Positions 1 to 5,920 of a stretch of DNA of 6,638 bases are shown here, one piece after another. The notes beneath the pieces were generated by a model. The model did no database searches and was not told the origin of the DNA. It was given only the letters and a program-made list of their open reading frames with translations. Both the position numbers and the translations under genes were made by a program. The DNA comes from an uncultured Alphaproteobacteria bacterium (GTDB lineage: Bacteria > Pseudomonadota > Alphaproteobacteria > Rhizobiales > Rhizobiaceae): contig CAKMZG010000037.1 of the NCBI GenBank assembly GCA_929200335.1, positions 1-6,638 of the forward strand, written 5' to 3'. Position 1 is the stretch's first letter. Every line of letters starts with the position of its first letter.

Positions 1-12
1 CAGACAACAAGG

Positions 13-35
13 CAAATCTTTAAAAATGAGATTTG
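13..35. other. Small inverted repeat (possible hairpin) at left edge
   Basis: Seven-base arms CAAATCT (13-19) and AGATTTG (29-35) pair perfectly around a 9-nt AT-rich loop. It could be the end of a transcript entering from the left, but no run of T follows the stem, so I do not call it a terminator. The rest of bases 1-209 shows no gene I can support. Frame 2 is open from the edge to a stop at 68-70, which might be the tail of a gene outside the window, but 22 codons are too few to judge. Confidence 0.3.
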
Positions 36-52
36 AATCAATTTATAGTGCA

Positions 53-146
53 CAGGCTATATCACATTAAATTTGAAAAACAACTTGGCAATACCGTTTT
101 CAATAGTGTTCATTATTTTTATCTTTTACTCTATGCGCACTCTAGG
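53..146 (-). repeat. Possible degenerate third copy of intergenic repeat family 1
   Basis: Read on the minus strand, this stretch shares scattered blocks with the better copies at 320-430 and 5811-5920. On the plus strand it keeps CAGGCT at 53-58, then CCGTTTT followed by AATAGTG, then CTATGCGCA near the far end, in the same order as the reverse complement of the 320-430 copy. It also has an internal imperfect palindrome, TTGAAAAAC against GTTTTCAA. If real, tRNA-Arg is flanked by two copies in opposite orientation. The match is patchy and was made by eye, so this is a suggestion only. Confidence 0.35.
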
Positions 147-209
147 TGCTTAATTAAATTATACTAAAATTACCAATAAGCTATAAATAATTGTTTTTAT
201 TAAGTTATT

Positions 210-286
<77 letters not shown>

Positions 287-319
287 AAAATGCTATTTCA
301 AAACTATCTAAAGACTATC

Positions 320-430
320 TAGCGCACATCACTTATCTATAAATTCATAAATGCGCTCTATCTCTTTGTTGTTGCGTATCACTATTTCCAAAAACGGAAT
401 CCATCTTTGGGTGACATGCTATAGAGCCTG
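320..430 (+). repeat. Dispersed intergenic palindromic repeat, family 1, copy A
   Basis: About 110 nt that reappear at 5811-5920 in the same orientation with roughly 80% identity by eye. The longest shared blocks are CTTTGTTGTTGC, TTATCTATAAAT and GTGACAT. The right half is an imperfect palindrome: TATCAC followed by TTCCAAA pairs with TTTGG and GTGACA around an ACGGAATCCATC-type centre. Its layout (an inverted repeat around a centre like AACGGAATCC, ending in a CTATAGAGC-type motif) resembles the short palindromic intergenic elements common in Rhizobiales genomes; assignment to a named family would need a database. It is non-coding and lies between hprK and tRNA-Arg. Confidence 0.75.
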
Positions 431-530
431 TAGCGTTAATGTGAATTCACTTAAACAAGAACTATTCGCGCAAATAAAAGAACCTAGGGTATCAACCTGA
501 ATTCATTTAGAGGTATGATGGTCTAAAGCC
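431..530 (+). repeat. Dispersed intergenic repeat, family 2, copy A
   Basis: This block directly abuts family 1 copy A and matches the reverse complement of 5705-5803. The clearest shared core is GAACTATTCGC, preceded by GTGAATT and followed by an AAAT.AA.GAA.CTAG pattern. Similarity continues through a GAA.TCATT segment to a TCTAAAG-type end. It contains GTGAATTCAC (441-450), itself nearly a perfect palindrome. With 320-430 it accounts for most of the stretch between tRNA-Arg and hprK. In 531-573 I see nothing recognisable, including no clear terminator for the hprK operon. Confidence 0.7.
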
Positions 531-573
531 TTCTTATAGCATTTCCCCTTACTAACCAAGATTAGATAAAGCT

Positions 574-1038
574 TCAATGAAAAAATTCATTAATTGTATA
601 ATTCAAAATCAACTGAGCGTGATAATAGTCCCTTAACGGCAAATTTATATGCCTAATCTCATGACCATGCAGCTGGTTAAACTGCAGCTCTGGCATACGT
701 TCCATAGCCTCTATCTCTGCAAGTTCAGCAATCAAATATACTGGCACATCTGATGCATGAGACAAATTTTCGATAATGCCATAGCCACGCAATTCAATTT
801 TCCCAGCAATTTTAGGGGGTGTTTTTGCAATTAGCGCTCCACCAACACTTTCTAATAAGACCTGGTCATCAGCAATTAAATGCACCGCATCCCAATCCAT
901 GGTTTTCTCATGCAATATTTGTAGCGCTAAGCGAGATTTCCCGCTGCCAGATGCGCCTGTAATTAATATACCAAAAGCACGCCCATCTTTAATGACATTC
1001 AAAGCCGTGCAGTGAAAATTATAGGGTTTATTAGTCAT
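574..1038 (-). CDS. hprK: HPr kinase, short alphaproteobacterial form (HprK)
   Basis: Cytoplasmic kinase that phosphorylates a serine of the phosphocarrier HPr; in alphaproteobacteria it acts on the regulatory nitrogen phosphotransferase system rather than on sugar uptake. The 154-residue protein has the Walker A loop GASGSGKS at 28-35, the HprK motif IADDQV at 55-60 with paired aspartates 57-58, and the family signature GKIELRGYGII at 79-89. It matches only the C-terminal catalytic domain of the roughly 310-residue Firmicutes enzymes and lacks their N-terminal domain, which is normal for this class. The ATG sits inside the last codons of chvG (8-nt overlap) and has no clear Shine-Dalgarno sequence, so translation is probably coupled to chvG. 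Relatives usually carry manX (EIIA) and ptsH (HPr) next; here the operon ends after hprK. Whether it keeps the phosphorylase activity of the long forms cannot be told. Confidence 0.93.
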   Translation of the reverse strand: MTNKPYNFHCTALNVIKDGRAFGILITGASGSGKSRLALQILHEKTMDWDAVHLIADDQVLLESVGGALIAKTPPKIAGKIELRGYGIIENLSHASDVPVYLIAELAEIEAMERMPELQFNQLHGHEIRHINLPLRDYYHAQLILNYTINEFFH

Positions 1039-2776
1039 TACGTTTAACTTTTACTTTCATCAAGGCGCGGGGCAATCGGATGATAAATCGAGCGCCTGCG
1101 CCCTCATCACCAGATTTATTTTGCACCTCAATCTTGCCCCCATGAGCTTCAATAATTTGTTGCGTAATGGATAACCCCAGCCCAGAATTTTGACCAAATG
1201 CCTCACCTTCTGGTCTATCGGTATAAAAACGTTTAAAGATGCGATCGAATTGTTCATTCTTAATGCCTGGGCCATTATCTTCTATGATCCAAGTGACATG
1301 ATGGTTATCCTGTGTAAGGTGAATGTCAATCTGGCCGCCTCTATCGGGAATGAATGATTTTGCATTGTCTAAAAGATTATTCAAAACCTGTCCAAGGCGA
1401 CTTTCGTGCCCCAGAACAATATATGTTCCATCTTCGTAATCTAAATTCAAAGCTAAAATTTCACGATCAGGACAAAGCTGCTGGGTGTAATCCAAAATGC
1501 TTTTGCAAAGCTTTGTAAGATCAAGTGGTTGCATATCTTCGCGCACCAATTCAGCATCTAGGCGGGAGGCATCAGAAATATCAGAGATAAGACGATCCAA
1601 GCGCTGAACGTCATGCTGTATGACATCTAACAAGCGCTTTTGCTGATCTTCATTACGTACTGCGGGCAAGGTTTCTACTGCACTGCGTAAAGATGTTAGT
1701 GGATTTTTTAGCTCATGACTAACATCAGCAGCAAAGCGCTCAATGGCATCAATACGCGCATAGAGCGAGGATGTCATAGAACGCAGCGCTTTGGATAGAT
1801 TACCAATTTCATCTTGGCGCTCAGAATAATCAGGGATTTCTTCACGCGCTTTAACGCTAGTTCGAACACGGATGGCAGCCTCCGCCAATCGGCGTAAGGG
1901 TACGGCAATTGTGCCAGCCAATAAGAAAGATAAAACAAGCGTAACAACAGCAGCAACCCCAAATATTTTCAAAATCGCAAGGCGCTCAGCAGCCACAATT
2001 TTATCAATATCATCTCCTTGGGTGGATAGCTGTAACACACCAAGGACAGCGCGAAAGCGTTGAACAGGCACAGCAACCGACACAATTAAAGTGCCATGTT
2101 CTGTAATGCGTACGATACTATCGGGACCACCACCTAAAGCTTGACGGACTTCAGGATATTGCAAACCTTGATCAGGAGGAAGGTCTTTATAAACCTCTAA
2201 ATTACGCCCCTGCATCCAATTGTTAATGGCCTTTCCAAAGCGCTCAAAAATATTATATTTATCAGGCTCATGTGTGGGGGGTAAATCAAAGCGTAACACT
2301 TGCCCGCTAGAATAGAGGTGGCGGCTATCAAAAATAATCAGCCCCTCTCGGTCATAAATTCGAGCGCGAGTGCGTGTTGGCGAAATTAGATAGCGTAGAA
2401 CAGGCGCAATTCTCTCTGGATCAATGGGAAAATCTAACGGTGTGCTACCCTCGCTAAAAGGGTCAATACTATCGCCTGCATTCAACTCTATCAATCGCTC
2501 AGGATCAACGCTAATTCCATCGGTCTCAATAGAAGCTGATGACGCAATCGCACCAGCAATAATTTGCCCTTGAATAAGCAAGCTCTCCTCGCGCGCCTCA
2601 ATTAGCCCCGCTCGAAATTGATTGAGATATAAAATACCAGAAAGTAGAACCAAAAGTGCAGCAAGATTTAAAAATACAATACGGCGCGTAAGACTAGAGA
2701 ATGTATAGTGCTTTGAAATTTTGGAAAATTTAACCAGCGCTTTTCTTATAATTGTTGGTTTTTTGTCACCACCCAT
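1031..2776 (-). CDS. chvG: ChvG/BvrS-type membrane sensor histidine kinase
   Basis: Inner-membrane sensor kinase that phosphorylates ChvI; in relatives the pair responds to acid and envelope stress and is needed for symbiosis or virulence. From the chosen start (581 residues): a basic cytoplasmic N-terminus, membrane segment about 33-53, a periplasmic sensing domain about 54-267 typical of the ChvG family, second membrane segment about 268-290, HAMP about 291-342, then the dimerisation helix with SHELKNPL (His354 the phosphorylation site), N box NNLLDNAKS (466-474), G1 box DNGPGI (500-505) and G2 box SGLGLSI (531-537). All kinase motifs are intact. A TTG four codons upstream (2786-2788) is also in frame, followed upstream by a stop. 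I chose ATG at 2774-2776 because neither has a convincing ribosome site and ATG is favoured. The gap to chvI is 30 nt, and the 3' end overlaps hprK. Confidence 0.94.
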   Translation of the reverse strand: MGGDKKPTIIRKALVKFSKISKHYTFSSLTRRIVFLNLAALLVLLSGILYLNQFRAGLIEAREESLLIQGQIIAGAIASSASIETDGISVDPERLIELNAGDSIDPFSEGSTPLDFPIDPERIAPVLRYLISPTRTRARIYDREGLIIFDSRHLYSSGQVLRFDLPPTHEPDKYNIFERFGKAINNWMQGRNLEVYKDLPPDQGLQYPEVRQALGGGPDSIVRITEHGTLIVSVAVPVQRFRAVLGVLQLSTQGDDIDKIVAAERLAILKIFGVAAVVTLVLSFLLAGTIAVPLRRLAEAAIRVRTSVKAREEIPDYSERQDEIGNLSKALRSMTSSLYARIDAIERFAADVSHELKNPLTSLRSAVETLPAVRNEDQQKRLLDVIQHDVQRLDRLISDISDASRLDAELVREDMQPLDLTKLCKSILDYTQQLCPDREILALNLDYEDGTYIVLGHESRLGQVLNNLLDNAKSFIPDRGGQIDIHLTQDNHHVTWIIEDNGPGIKNEQFDRIFKRFYTDRPEGEAFGQNSGLGLSITQQIIEAHGGKIEVQNKSGDEGAGARFIIRLPRALMKVKVKRND

Positions 2777-2806
2777 ATTACATCGCAATCCATGAAATTA
2801 AACAAC

Positions 2807-3520
2807 CTATGCTTCTTTGAATCTGTAACCTACGCCATAGAGCGTTTCAATCATATCAAAATCATCATCGGTCTTTTTAAATTTCTTACGCAGGCGCTTA
2901 ATGTGACTATCAATGGTGCGATCATCCACATAGACCTGATCATCATAAGCAGCATCCATCAAGCTATCGCGGCTTTTTACCACGCCAGGGCGTTGAGCAA
3001 GCGCATATAGAATTAAGAATTCCGTAACGGTTAGAATTACCTCTTTATCATTCCATGTGCAGGTATGACGTTCTTTGTCCATGCTCAATAAACCGCGAAC
3101 CAAAAGCTCACTTGCCGTTGCCTCAGAACTGACACCACTATTCTTGCTCTCATTGCGCGCATTTGCACGACGCAAAATAGCTCGAACACGCTCCACTAAT
3201 AGGCGTTGAGAAAATGGCTTAGTGATAAAATCATCAGCACCCATCTTAAGGCCAAATAACTCGTCAATCTCATCATCTTTGGAAGTAAGGAAAATTACAG
3301 GTAAATCAGAGGTAGCACGCAATTTTCGCAATAATTCCATACCATCCATGCGCGGCATTTTAATATCAAAAATTGCAAGATCAGGACGCTTGGCGTTCAA
3401 GCCCTCAAGGGCGGTCGCACCATCGGTATAGGTTTCGACACTGAAACCTTCATTTTCCAATGCGATTGAAACAGAGGTGAGGATATTACGATCGTCATCA
3501 ACCAATGCTATTGTTGCCAT
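2807..3520 (-). CDS. chvI: ChvI/BvrR-type response regulator (OmpR family)
   Basis: DNA-binding response regulator of the ChvG-ChvI system. Its 237 residues are the usual length. The receiver domain (about 1-118) has the acidic pocket VDDD at 7-10, phospho-acceptor Asp52 in FDIKMPRMDG, Thr79 and Lys101 (KPF). The C-terminal winged helix (about 135-235) has the usual TVTEFLIL entry, the recognition helix around DDRTIDSHIKRLRKKF and the wing with ETLYGVGYRF near the end. The ATG at complement 3518-3520 has GGAG seven bases upstream on the minus strand. It is the first gene of a probable chvI-chvG-hprK operon and divergent from the leucine-catabolism operon. In Brucella the equivalent gene is usually divergent from pckA, so the neighbour differs here. 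Positive autoregulation is common for this family; a palindrome at 3591-3614 is a candidate site. Confidence 0.95.
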   Translation of the reverse strand: MATIALVDDDRNILTSVSIALENEGFSVETYTDGATALEGLNAKRPDLAIFDIKMPRMDGMELLRKLRATSDLPVIFLTSKDDEIDELFGLKMGADDFITKPFSQRLLVERVRAILRRANARNESKNSGVSSEATASELLVRGLLSMDKERHTCTWNDKEVILTVTEFLILYALAQRPGVVKSRDSLMDAAYDDQVYVDDRTIDSHIKRLRKKFKKTDDDFDMIETLYGVGYRFKEA

Positions 3521-3590
3521 TCAAATTCTCCATAGTTGCTGCTATTACCAAATATTTGATGTTACCAGCCATTTTCCATTTGCCCCCAGC

Positions 3591-3623
3591 TTATCACATT
3601 AGATTGCGTGATAATTATGGCAA
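3591..3623 (-). promoter_or_regulatory. Candidate chvI promoter with inverted repeat
   Basis: A perfect inverted repeat, TTATCAC (3591-3597) and GTGATAA (3608-3614) with a 10-nt spacer, lies 71 nt upstream of the chvI start. On the minus strand TTGCCA (complement 3618-3623) and TAATGT (complement 3596-3601), 16 nt apart, could be -35 and -10 boxes, so the palindrome would overlap the -10 and spacer. The inverted repeat is seen directly; the promoter is a weak consensus match, and the binding protein is unknown (ChvI itself is one possibility). Confidence 0.4.
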
Positions 3624-3666
3624 ATCAATCCTAATTGTTTTGATTTTATATACTTCTGTCAAATTA

Positions 3667-3696
3667 TTGATATAAATGATATCAAATTATTATATA
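3667..3696 (+). promoter_or_regulatory. Candidate promoter and operator of the HMG-CoA lyase operon
   Basis: TTGATA (3667-3672) and TTATAT (3690-3695), 17 nt apart, resemble -35 and -10 boxes about 50 nt upstream of the ribosome site. A perfect inverted repeat, TTGATAT (3667-3673) and ATATCAA (3679-3685) with 5 nt between, covers the -35 box and part of the spacer, the usual place for a repressor or a MerR-type activator. The 10-mer TCAAATTATT also occurs twice (3659-3668 and 3682-3691) 23 nt apart. In other proteobacteria leucine-catabolism operons are controlled by LiuR (MerR family) or LiuQ (TetR family); a link here is inference. Confidence 0.45.
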
Positions 3697-3718
3697 AAAC
3701 AATCAGTAAATCATACAA

Positions 3719-3735
3719 TAACTTGTTTCAAGTTA
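3719..3735. promoter_or_regulatory. Tight palindrome in leader of HMG-CoA lyase gene
   Basis: TAACTTG (3719-3725) and CAAGTTA (3729-3735) are perfect 7-bp arms around TTT. The element ends 10 nt before the ribosome site of the HMG-CoA lyase gene. It could be a 17-bp operator downstream of the promoter or an RNA hairpin in the leader. The possible TTG start at 3723 would lie inside it, which argues against that start. Confidence 0.4.
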
Positions 3736-3745
3736 ATAAAATAGT

Positions 3746-3749
3746 GGAG
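3746..3749 (+). promoter_or_regulatory. Ribosome binding site deciding the TTG start of HMG-CoA lyase
   Basis: GGAG ends six bases before TTG at 3756. The in-frame ATG at 3750-3752 directly abuts the motif, leaving no spacer, and the in-frame TTG at 3723 lies upstream of it. Spacing therefore favours 3756. Confidence 0.6.
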
Positions 3750-3755
3750 ATGAAT

Positions 3756-4616
3756 TTGAGTAAAGAAGTAACCCTATTTGAAGTTGGGCCAAGAGATGGT
3801 CTACAAAATGAAAAAGCATTTGTTGAAACTAAAGATAAGATTAACTTCATTAATCTGCTTTCTCAAGCAGGCTTTAAAAAAATAGAGGCTGCCAGCTTCG
3901 TCTCTCCTAAATGGGTGCCACAAATGGCAGATGGCTTTGAAGTAATGCAAGGCATTAAGCGTAACCCAGATGTAAAATATGCAGCTCTCACACCGAATTT
4001 AAAAGGCTATGAGCGCGCTTATGAGGCGGGTGTTGATGAAATTGCTATCTTTGGCTCTGCCAGCGAAGGTTTTTCACAGCATAACATTAATTGCTCCATT
4101 GAAGAGAGCTTAGAGCGCTTTGAAGAGCTTACCAATATTGCTATCCGCCAAGACATGCCCATTAGAGGCTATGTGTCTTGCATTGTAGAATGCCCCTATG
4201 ATGGCGCGGTGGAGCCTGAAGTGGTTGCGCGGGTTGTTGATGCACTTTTAGGGCTTGGCTGCTATGAGGTTTCCCTTGGCGATACTGTTGGCAAAGCAGA
4301 ACCAGAACAAATTAATACGCTTTTGGAGCTTTTATTACAAAATTTTGATGCCTCTCAATTGGCTGGTCATTACCACGATACCAATGGTTGGGCGCTTGAT
4401 AATATTAAAGTTAGTCTGCATCATGGCCTACGCACCTTTGATAGCGCTGTGGGTGGATTGGGCGGTTGTCCTTATGCGCCCGGCGCAAAGGGAAATGTGG
4501 ACACTCTCGCTGTTCATGCAATGTTAGAAGAAGAAGGTTTTTCAACGGGCTTAGATGAAGAAACTTTGATGCATGCAAATGACATGATGAAAAGTCTGGT
4601 AAAAGATAAACAATAA
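3756..4616 (+). CDS. mvaB: Hydroxymethylglutaryl-CoA lyase
   Basis: Cleaves 3-hydroxy-3-methylglutaryl-CoA to acetoacetate and acetyl-CoA, the last step of leucine/isovalerate breakdown (also called LiuE or HmgL). With the TTG start the protein has 286 residues, normal for the family, and begins directly at the conserved strand: EVGPRDGLQNE at 9-19 carries the catalytic Arg13 and metal-binding Asp14. Next come EAASFVSPKWVPQ (44-56), the metal-ligand pair His205 and His207 in GHYHDT, the signature GGLGGCPYAPGAKGN with catalytic-loop Cys238, and Asn247. All expected active-site residues are present, so it should be active. ATG at 3750 (two codons longer) and TTG at 3723 (eleven codons longer) are alternatives. 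The gene leads a two-gene operon, 21 nt ahead of the hydratase gene, divergent from chvI. The LiuA, LiuB and LiuD genes of the same pathway are not nearby. Confidence 0.95.
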   Translation: MSKEVTLFEVGPRDGLQNEKAFVETKDKINFINLLSQAGFKKIEAASFVSPKWVPQMADGFEVMQGIKRNPDVKYAALTPNLKGYERAYEAGVDEIAIFGSASEGFSQHNINCSIEESLERFEELTNIAIRQDMPIRGYVSCIVECPYDGAVEPEVVARVVDALLGLGCYEVSLGDTVGKAEPEQINTLLELLLQNFDASQLAGHYHDTNGWALDNIKVSLHHGLRTFDSAVGGLGGCPYAPGAKGNVDTLAVHAMLEEEGFSTGLDEETLMHANDMMKSLVKDKQ

Positions 4617-4624
4617 AAACATTT

Positions 4625-4630
4625 GGGAGG
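4625..4630 (+). promoter_or_regulatory. Strong ribosome binding site deciding the TTG start of the hydratase
   Basis: GGGAGG is a near-perfect Shine-Dalgarno sequence, seven bases before TTG at 4638. A longer reading from TTG at 4623 would translate the ribosome site itself (residues Met-Gly-Gly-Tyr), so it is probably wrong. Confidence 0.75.
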
Positions 4631-4637
4631 ATACATT

Positions 4638-5435
4638 TTGGATAGAAAAAGTTTTAACACCATCAGACTTGAAATGGATGAGCGGGGCATTGCCAATTTA
4701 ATCCTAAATCGTGCTGAAAAGCATAATGCGATGAATGCCCAAATGATTGCAGAAATTACCGATGCAGCAGCTCTCTTGGCACAAAATCAAGCGGTTAGAG
4801 CAGTAATCTTACGTGCTGAGGGTAAAACTTTTTGCGCAGGCGGTGATTTAAACTGGATGCGCTCACAAATGGATAAATCGCGTGATGAAAAAATCGTTGA
4901 ATCCTCTGCTCTCGCAAAAATGTTGCGTATCCTTGATGACATGCCCCAGCCCTTGATTGGCTACGTCACTGGCAATGCCTTTGGTGGCGGTGTCGGCATG
5001 ATGTGCGTTTGCGATTTTGTCTTAGCTGTTGAAGGGGCAAAGTTTGGCCTTACAGAAACTCGCCTTGGACTGATCCCAGCCACTATTGGACCCTATGTGG
5101 TACGCCGCTTAGGCGAGGCCAAGGCGCGAGAAGTGTTTTTTACGGGCACGTTATTTGATGCTCATGAAGCGCTTCGATTAGGCCTTGTGAAATCTGTTTT
5201 AAACCCTGATGTGTTAAGCGAAGCCTTAAGCGCTGAAATTTCTAGCATCTTGCAATGCGCACCCAATGCTGTTCGCCAAGCAAAGGCATTATGTCTACAC
5301 TTAGCAAGAGATCCTAATCCCGACCAATTGGATTATACGGCTAATCAATTAGCTGATTGCTGGGAACGCGACGAAACCCGCGATGGCATAAAGGCCTTTT
5401 TTGATAAGCAAAAGCCTGCTTGGGTGCAGAGTTAG
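4638..5435 (+). CDS. liuC: Crotonase-family hydratase, probably methylglutaconyl-CoA hydratase
   Basis: Probable 3-methylglutaconyl-CoA hydratase, which makes the HMG-CoA that the upstream lyase cleaves. The 265 residues are typical. The crotonase fold shows NRAEKHNAMN (24-33), the oxyanion-hole motif CAGGDLNWM (66-74), a second oxyanion segment AFGGGVGMM (114-122) and the catalytic-glutamate region FGLTETRLGLIPATIGPYV with Glu140. The other glutamate of mammalian crotonase (E144) is replaced here by Gly120. The GGGVG form and the ETRLGLIPATI stretch resemble bacterial LiuC/GnyH proteins rather than fatty-acid FadB or PaaF, and together with the lyase next door they support the specific call; a generic enoyl-CoA hydratase remains possible. 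It starts at TTG behind a strong ribosome site and is probably cotranscribed with the lyase. It ends 101 nt before the convergent tRNA-His. Confidence 0.88.
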   Translation: MDRKSFNTIRLEMDERGIANLILNRAEKHNAMNAQMIAEITDAAALLAQNQAVRAVILRAEGKTFCAGGDLNWMRSQMDKSRDEKIVESSALAKMLRILDDMPQPLIGYVTGNAFGGGVGMMCVCDFVLAVEGAKFGLTETRLGLIPATIGPYVVRRLGEAKAREVFFTGTLFDAHEALRLGLVKSVLNPDVLSEALSAEISSILQCAPNAVRQAKALCLHLARDPNPDQLDYTANQLADCWERDETRDGIKAFFDKQKPAWVQS

Positions 5436-5470
5436 CCATTGTATAAATCGTTGTATAAGCCATTGTAAAT
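5435..5470. repeat. Three short imperfect tandem units after the hydratase
   Basis: Three units of 10-14 nt follow one another from the last base of the stop codon: GCCATTGTATAAAT, CGTTGTATAA and GCCATTGTAAAT. They lie in the convergent gap between the hydratase and tRNA-His. No GC-rich stem with a T-run, and so no confident terminator, is visible in 5436-5536. Confidence 0.5.
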
Positions 5471-5536
5471 GCAAAGCCCTGTGAGCAATGCATATCAATA
5501 TAACATCTTATTGTAAAAATTTTATTTTTGAGGAAA

Positions 5537-5613
5537 TGGTACGACTGGGTGGATTTGAACCACCGGCCTCTGGAGCCACAATCCAGCGCTCTAACCAACT
5601 GAGCTACAGCCGC
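5537..5613 (-). tRNA. tRNA-His, anticodon GTG, lacking encoded G-1
   Basis: Reads histidine codons. The minus strand gives a full cloverleaf with encoded CCA (complement of 5537-5539): acceptor GCGGCTG against CAGTCGT with two G-U pairs (1-72 and 4-69), D arm GCTC/GAGC, anticodon stem CTGGA/TCCAG around TTGTGGC (anticodon at complement 5577-5579), and T arm GGTGG/CCACC with loop TTCAAAT. Canonical bacterial tRNA-His has G-1 opposite C73; here the base before position 1 is T and the discriminator is A. This departure is known from a clade of alphaproteobacteria, so it is a lineage marker, not a defect. The gene is convergent with the hydratase operon. Confidence 0.96.
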
Positions 5614-5632
5614 ATATCATTTGAACAAGTGT

Positions 5633-5661
5633 CAAATACGGTTAAAACAATTAGATTGCAA
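5633..5661 (-). promoter_or_regulatory. Candidate promoter of tRNA-His
   Basis: On the minus strand TTGCAA (complement 5656-5661) and TATTTG (complement 5633-5638) are 17 nt apart, and the -10 ends 20 nt before the tRNA 5' end, leaving a short leader. An inverted repeat, ATTTGA (5619-5624) and TCAAAT (5632-5637), overlaps the -10. Consensus match only. Confidence 0.35.
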
Positions 5662-5704
5662 GAGCCAAATAACAATTTTACTCAAGAAGTCATGAATTTT
5701 TCGA

Positions 5705-5803
5705 ATTCTAGAGCTTGATGCGTTTGAATGAGTTCAAAAACCAGCTCTAGATTCCTTAATTTCTGCGAATAGTTCTCATTTAGGTAAATTCACCCAAACG
5801 CAA
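5705..5803 (-). repeat. Dispersed intergenic repeat, family 2, copy B (inverted)
   Basis: The reverse complement matches 431-530 over about 100 nt, sharing GAACTATTCGC and flanks. The left part is a nested perfect palindrome: outer arms TCTAGAGCT (5707-5715) and AGCTCTAGA (5743-5751), inner arms TTTGAA (5723-5728) and TTCAAA (5733-5738) around TGAG. This copy keeps its hairpin intact; in copy A the arms have decayed. TCTAGAGC-type ends are typical of Rhizobiales intergenic palindromes. Confidence 0.72.
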
Positions 5804-5810
5804 CATAGGC

Positions 5811-5920
5811 TAGAGCGCATCATTTATCTATAAATGCATAAATTCACTCTATCCCTTTGTTGTTGCAGGTCATTATTCCCAAAACCAGCAACCACTTTTG
5901 AGTGACATACGCTATGCCTA
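5811..5920 (+). repeat. Dispersed intergenic palindromic repeat, family 1, copy B
   Basis: Same orientation as 320-430 and about 80% identical by eye, with TTATCTATAAAT, CTTTGTTGTTGC and GTGACAT unchanged. The palindrome is GTCATTATTCCCAAAA against TTTTGAGTGAC, imperfect. It is separated from family 2 copy B by only a few bases. The following stretch, 5921-6071, is AT-rich leader of the next gene; it has a run of eight T at about 5991-5998 and no promoter I can place with confidence. Confidence 0.75.

Noticed and set aside
1..70. Open frame from the left edge to the stop at 68-70
   Set aside because: Only 22 codons with no recognisable motif; it could be a gene tail but cannot be supported.
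1060..3431. Other open frames inside chvG and chvI on both strands
   Set aside because: They are shadows: composition is not protein-like, no ribosome sites are seen, and they are fully covered by well-supported genes.
3723..3755. Longer N-terminus of the lyase from TTG at 3723
   Set aside because: It lies upstream of the ribosome site and inside a palindrome, and the extra residues are not part of the family.
4255..4696. Plus-strand frame 4255-4527 and minus-strand frame 4514-4696
   Set aside because: Both lie over the lyase and hydratase genes in other frames and show no recognisable family.
5341..5718. Two open frames running across tRNA-His, one on each strand, with peptides such as MVRLGGFEPPASGAT
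   Set aside because: These are the familiar false proteins produced by translating a tRNA gene; the cloverleaf explains the sequence.
320..5920. CRISPR array or new defence system built from the repeats
   Set aside because: Copies are degenerate, few, far apart and not regularly spaced, and no associated protein genes are present.
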